From positions 13,434 to 21,140 of the forward strand of contig DLYT01000046.1 in the NCBI GenBank assembly GCA_003447595.1: a stretch of DNA of 7,707 nt, written 5' to 3'. The notes under the pieces were generated by a model. The model ran no database searches, had not been told where the DNA came from, and was given only the letters and a program-made list of their open reading frames with translations. This stretch comes from Porphyromonadaceae bacterium (GTDB taxonomy: Bacteria > Bacteroidota > Bacteroidia > Bacteroidales > CAMTPD01). Position numbers and translations under genes: made by a program. Shown piece by piece: positions 6,901 through 7,707 of this stretch (positions are counted from its first letter, which is position 1; each line of letters opens with the position of its first letter).

Positions 6901-7609
6901 TGGAAAAGAGACCGACGAACTAACTTCTCGTGAAGGAGAGATTCAGAGCATTATCTCTCGTATCAATCGAGACTTTGATGCCAAGCGCGACGTGGGTAGC
7001 GGTATCATTCGCAAGATCGAGCTTCGTAGAGATGATAGCATGAATCCGGTTGTAAGTATCTTGAAAGAGATCAAGAACTTCAACGACGAGTTTGCTCATT
7101 CACTGGGCGAGGCCAACTTGTTTGGAGCTCCTAATAAACTCGAAGTAAATGCGAAAGCAATCGATTACTTGCGTATCCTAAGCAAGGAAATTGATAAGTA
7201 TAAGAAGGAGTGCATTTCGTTGTCCGATTCGTTCGAGCTCAAATTCCGTGTCGTGGAAAATACCAACGATACCGGTTGGGTCGAGAAACTATCCAACGTA
7301 GGTTCGGAAGGTACCGATATCCTGGTGAAAGCGATGATCAATATCATGTTGCTCAATGTGTTTAAAGAAAACGTATCCAACCGATTCAAAGACTTTAAAC
7401 TGCACTGTATGATGGATGAGATCGGTAAGCTTCACCCGAACAATATCAAGGGTATCCTGCGCTTTGCCAACGATCGCAATATCTTGTTGATCAATGGTTC
7501 GCCTACCGAAAACAATCCGTTAGCCTACAAGCATATCTTCAAGTTAGAGAAAGATGCCAACAGCGTTACCCGCATCAAGCGTCTACTTACCAACTACGAA
7601 GAGATCTAA
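3950..7609 (+). CDS. mksB: MksB-like SMC ATPase of a MukBEF-type condensin
   Basis: A 1219-residue SMC-type ATPase. The N-terminal head carries Walker A G30-T-Q-G-V-G-K36-S-T. Coiled coil runs from about 235 to 535, rich in E/K/Q/R and almost free of Pro. A small hinge at about 535-590 contains F-Y-G-W-L-N-D-N-V-P-G-W (539-550), and a second coiled coil runs to about 900, so the arms are nearly equal. The C-terminal head has a signature-like segment L1114-S-N-V-G-S-E-G-T-D and Walker B H-C-M-M-D1156-E1157. The segment after Walker B, I-L-L-I-N-G-S-P-T-E-N-N-P-L-A-Y-K, resembles the MukB C-terminus more than Rad50/SbcC, and there is no zinc-hook CxxC. MksB dimers use ATP to extrude or compact DNA with MksF and MksE. 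The length lies between that of typical MksB/JetC proteins and E. coli MukB. The ATG at 3950 overlaps mksE by 17 bases; earlier in-frame starts would deepen the overlap and are not needed for Walker A. A terminator follows. Confidence 0.87.
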   Translation: MRYLNKVVFINSAAIKYAEILLDGNVHLIGTQGVGKSTILRSVLFFYNADSLKLGIAKEKKNYQEYYLPYTDSYIVYEVKSEDSAFCVMTFRSQGRVGFRFIDSPFRKEIFINEDNVAYNDWWQIKSVLDKLDIFYSHKLDTLEEYRDILYGNYVARKEYKRFALLESAQYQNIPRTIQNVFLNSKLEAEFIKQTIILSLEDEDKQIRLDNYKHHLKDFDTHLRDIKTFRDKAVTMQAEEVTRYRAEIGAMRMDEKEMAYRLAWAVDSNKNRLPKLEKEVLTLKHEEEKTNRRIDEITARSGNALGKIKGRLSVVDSKIHEARQKEQVYKEKDIDSVCKRVEQKSVVMQEQSHLKNERDLLQTEFKSVSQKYEALLGELENQKTAFENENQKTRLQIQSEQNEQRERMRKECDKLIEESAEQHNDMLKLAEQELNDKREKQQQAQIAKANAGHVRHFEKEIEALKDQISEHKNRSMQAKNGIDHARRQADMLQKQWDNEQRMLEKETKREKERLSESIEQLKPQVAAIDQKLESTHDSFYGWLNDNVPGWEHSIGKVCDEQVLFRKDLAPKLEAEALTNNFFGLEIEMESLEQKVKSATDYARDKQAIQDKIEALRLAFDEADKRFVAEEEALRNKFRPQVRDLKEQVRVEEYQLEQAERLVREKTVELEDLRRNAQSKLQEQLEEVSKAAELARKEVEAATSRLEAVRKEIKEQSKHIEHDLRRKSEELQAQSAARIAELKEALDQYLVKYATRKKELENEKLSDLSGSGANVDRIDAIAKQLKKLEQELIFIEENTELVVIYKKDKQDLIDRLPDFRNEKKLYEHKIAQEAEAFRLKKDVLVAQLEQTKLKLSECTSQIKSIQEDAKEYERFATYECYQEMKEWLVELRSGFETEEAPKVLIAKLMDKHYALERKVTDLKAAVAKFLGNFSERNLFSFRTNLMYDADFIDFAAELADFVEEDKITKFEEEVYSRFASIIQLIGKETDELTSREGEIQSIISRINRDFDAKRDVGSGIIRKIELRRDDSMNPVVSILKEIKNFNDEFAHSLGEANLFGAPNKLEVNAKAIDYLRILSKEIDKYKKECISLSDSFELKFRVVENTNDTGWVEKLSNVGSEGTDILVKAMINIMLLNVFKENVSNRFKDFKLHCMMDEIGKLHPNNIKGILRFANDRNILLINGSPTENNPLAYKHIFKLEKDANSVTRIKRLLTNYEEI

Positions 7610-7623
7610 GACGATTTATCCCT

Positions 7624-7644
7624 ATTTGGTGATAAAAACCAAAT
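7624..7644 (+). other. small hairpin in the 3' untranslated region of the mks operon
   Basis: ATTTGGT (7624-7630) pairs perfectly with ACCAAAT (7638-7644) across a 7-base GATAAAA loop. The 7-bp, A/T-rich stem is not followed by a T-run, so alone it is a poor intrinsic terminator. It lies 15 bases after the mksB stop and just before the strong terminator; it could protect the 3' end or be incidental. Confidence 0.4.
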
Positions 7645-7655
7645 GGACTTTATAT

Positions 7656-7699
7656 AAAAAGCAAGCTTACTTTTTCACAGAAGTAAGCTTGCTTTTTTT
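7656..7699 (+). terminator. intrinsic terminator of the mksFEB operon
   Basis: A perfect 17-bp inverted repeat: AAAAAGCAAGCTTACTT (7656-7672) pairs with 7681-7697 across an 8-base loop (7673-7680), followed by a run of seven T (7693-7699) that continues the end of the stem. The A-run at the left end means it could also stop transcription arriving from the right. It sits about 47 bases after the mksB stop and closes the operon without a fourth gene. Confidence 0.9.
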
Positions 7700-7707
7700 G
7701 TAAACCA

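Noticed and set aside
2205..7609. A complete Wadjet (JetABCD) plasmid-defence system
   Set aside because: The kleisin, MukE-like and SMC components are there, but no JetD-type nuclease gene is present and the operon closes with a strong terminator right after the SMC gene. The flanks show no other defence genes or mobile elements.
3950..7609. Rad50/SbcC-type repair ATPase
   Set aside because: No CxxC zinc hook is found at the centre of the coiled coil, no SbcD/Mre11 nuclease gene is adjacent, and the two preceding genes fit MukF and MukE.

Overview
The window looks like chromosomal DNA of a Bacteroidota species, most likely order Bacteroidales. Two start regions carry the Bacteroidetes-type promoter (TTTG or TTG, 20 bases, then TAnnTTTG) rather than a sigma70 -35/-10 pair. 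Leaders are A/T-rich without clear Shine-Dalgarno sequences, and the gene families fit this phylum. The assignment is inferred from these features, not from a database match.

Left part (1-1200, + strand): the C-terminal part of an SGNH/GDSL-type hydrolase cut by the window edge, a small cysteine-containing lipoprotein 4 bases behind it, and a small three-helix GlsB/YeaQ/YmgE-type membrane protein. A perfect 19-bp hairpin at 1154-1199 separates these from a convergent gene and can act as terminator for both strands.

Middle part (1215-2204): a PAS-like/LuxR-type regulator on the - strand, with a consensus promoter that fixes its start at the ATG at 1976. Back to back with it is a consensus + strand promoter (2094-2125) for the large operon.

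Right part (2205-7697): three tightly packed + strand genes encoding a MukBEF-like (MksBEF-type) condensin: kleisin MksF, winged-helix partner MksE and the 1219-residue SMC-like ATPase MksB. The first two genes are 1 base apart; the second and third overlap by 17 bases. A strong intrinsic terminator follows mksB within about 90 bases, so no fourth gene for a JetD/MksG-type nuclease lies in the transcription unit on this side. The set therefore looks more like a housekeeping-type MksBEF condensin than a complete four-gene Wadjet defence system, although a nuclease gene elsewhere cannot be excluded. MksB would supply ATP-driven DNA loop extrusion or compaction, with MksF bridging its heads and MksE binding MksF.

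No RNA genes, CRISPR arrays, insertion sequences or transposases were seen. No gene-free stretch exceeds 300 bases; the longest, about 228 bases between the regulator and mksF, holds the two divergent promoters.
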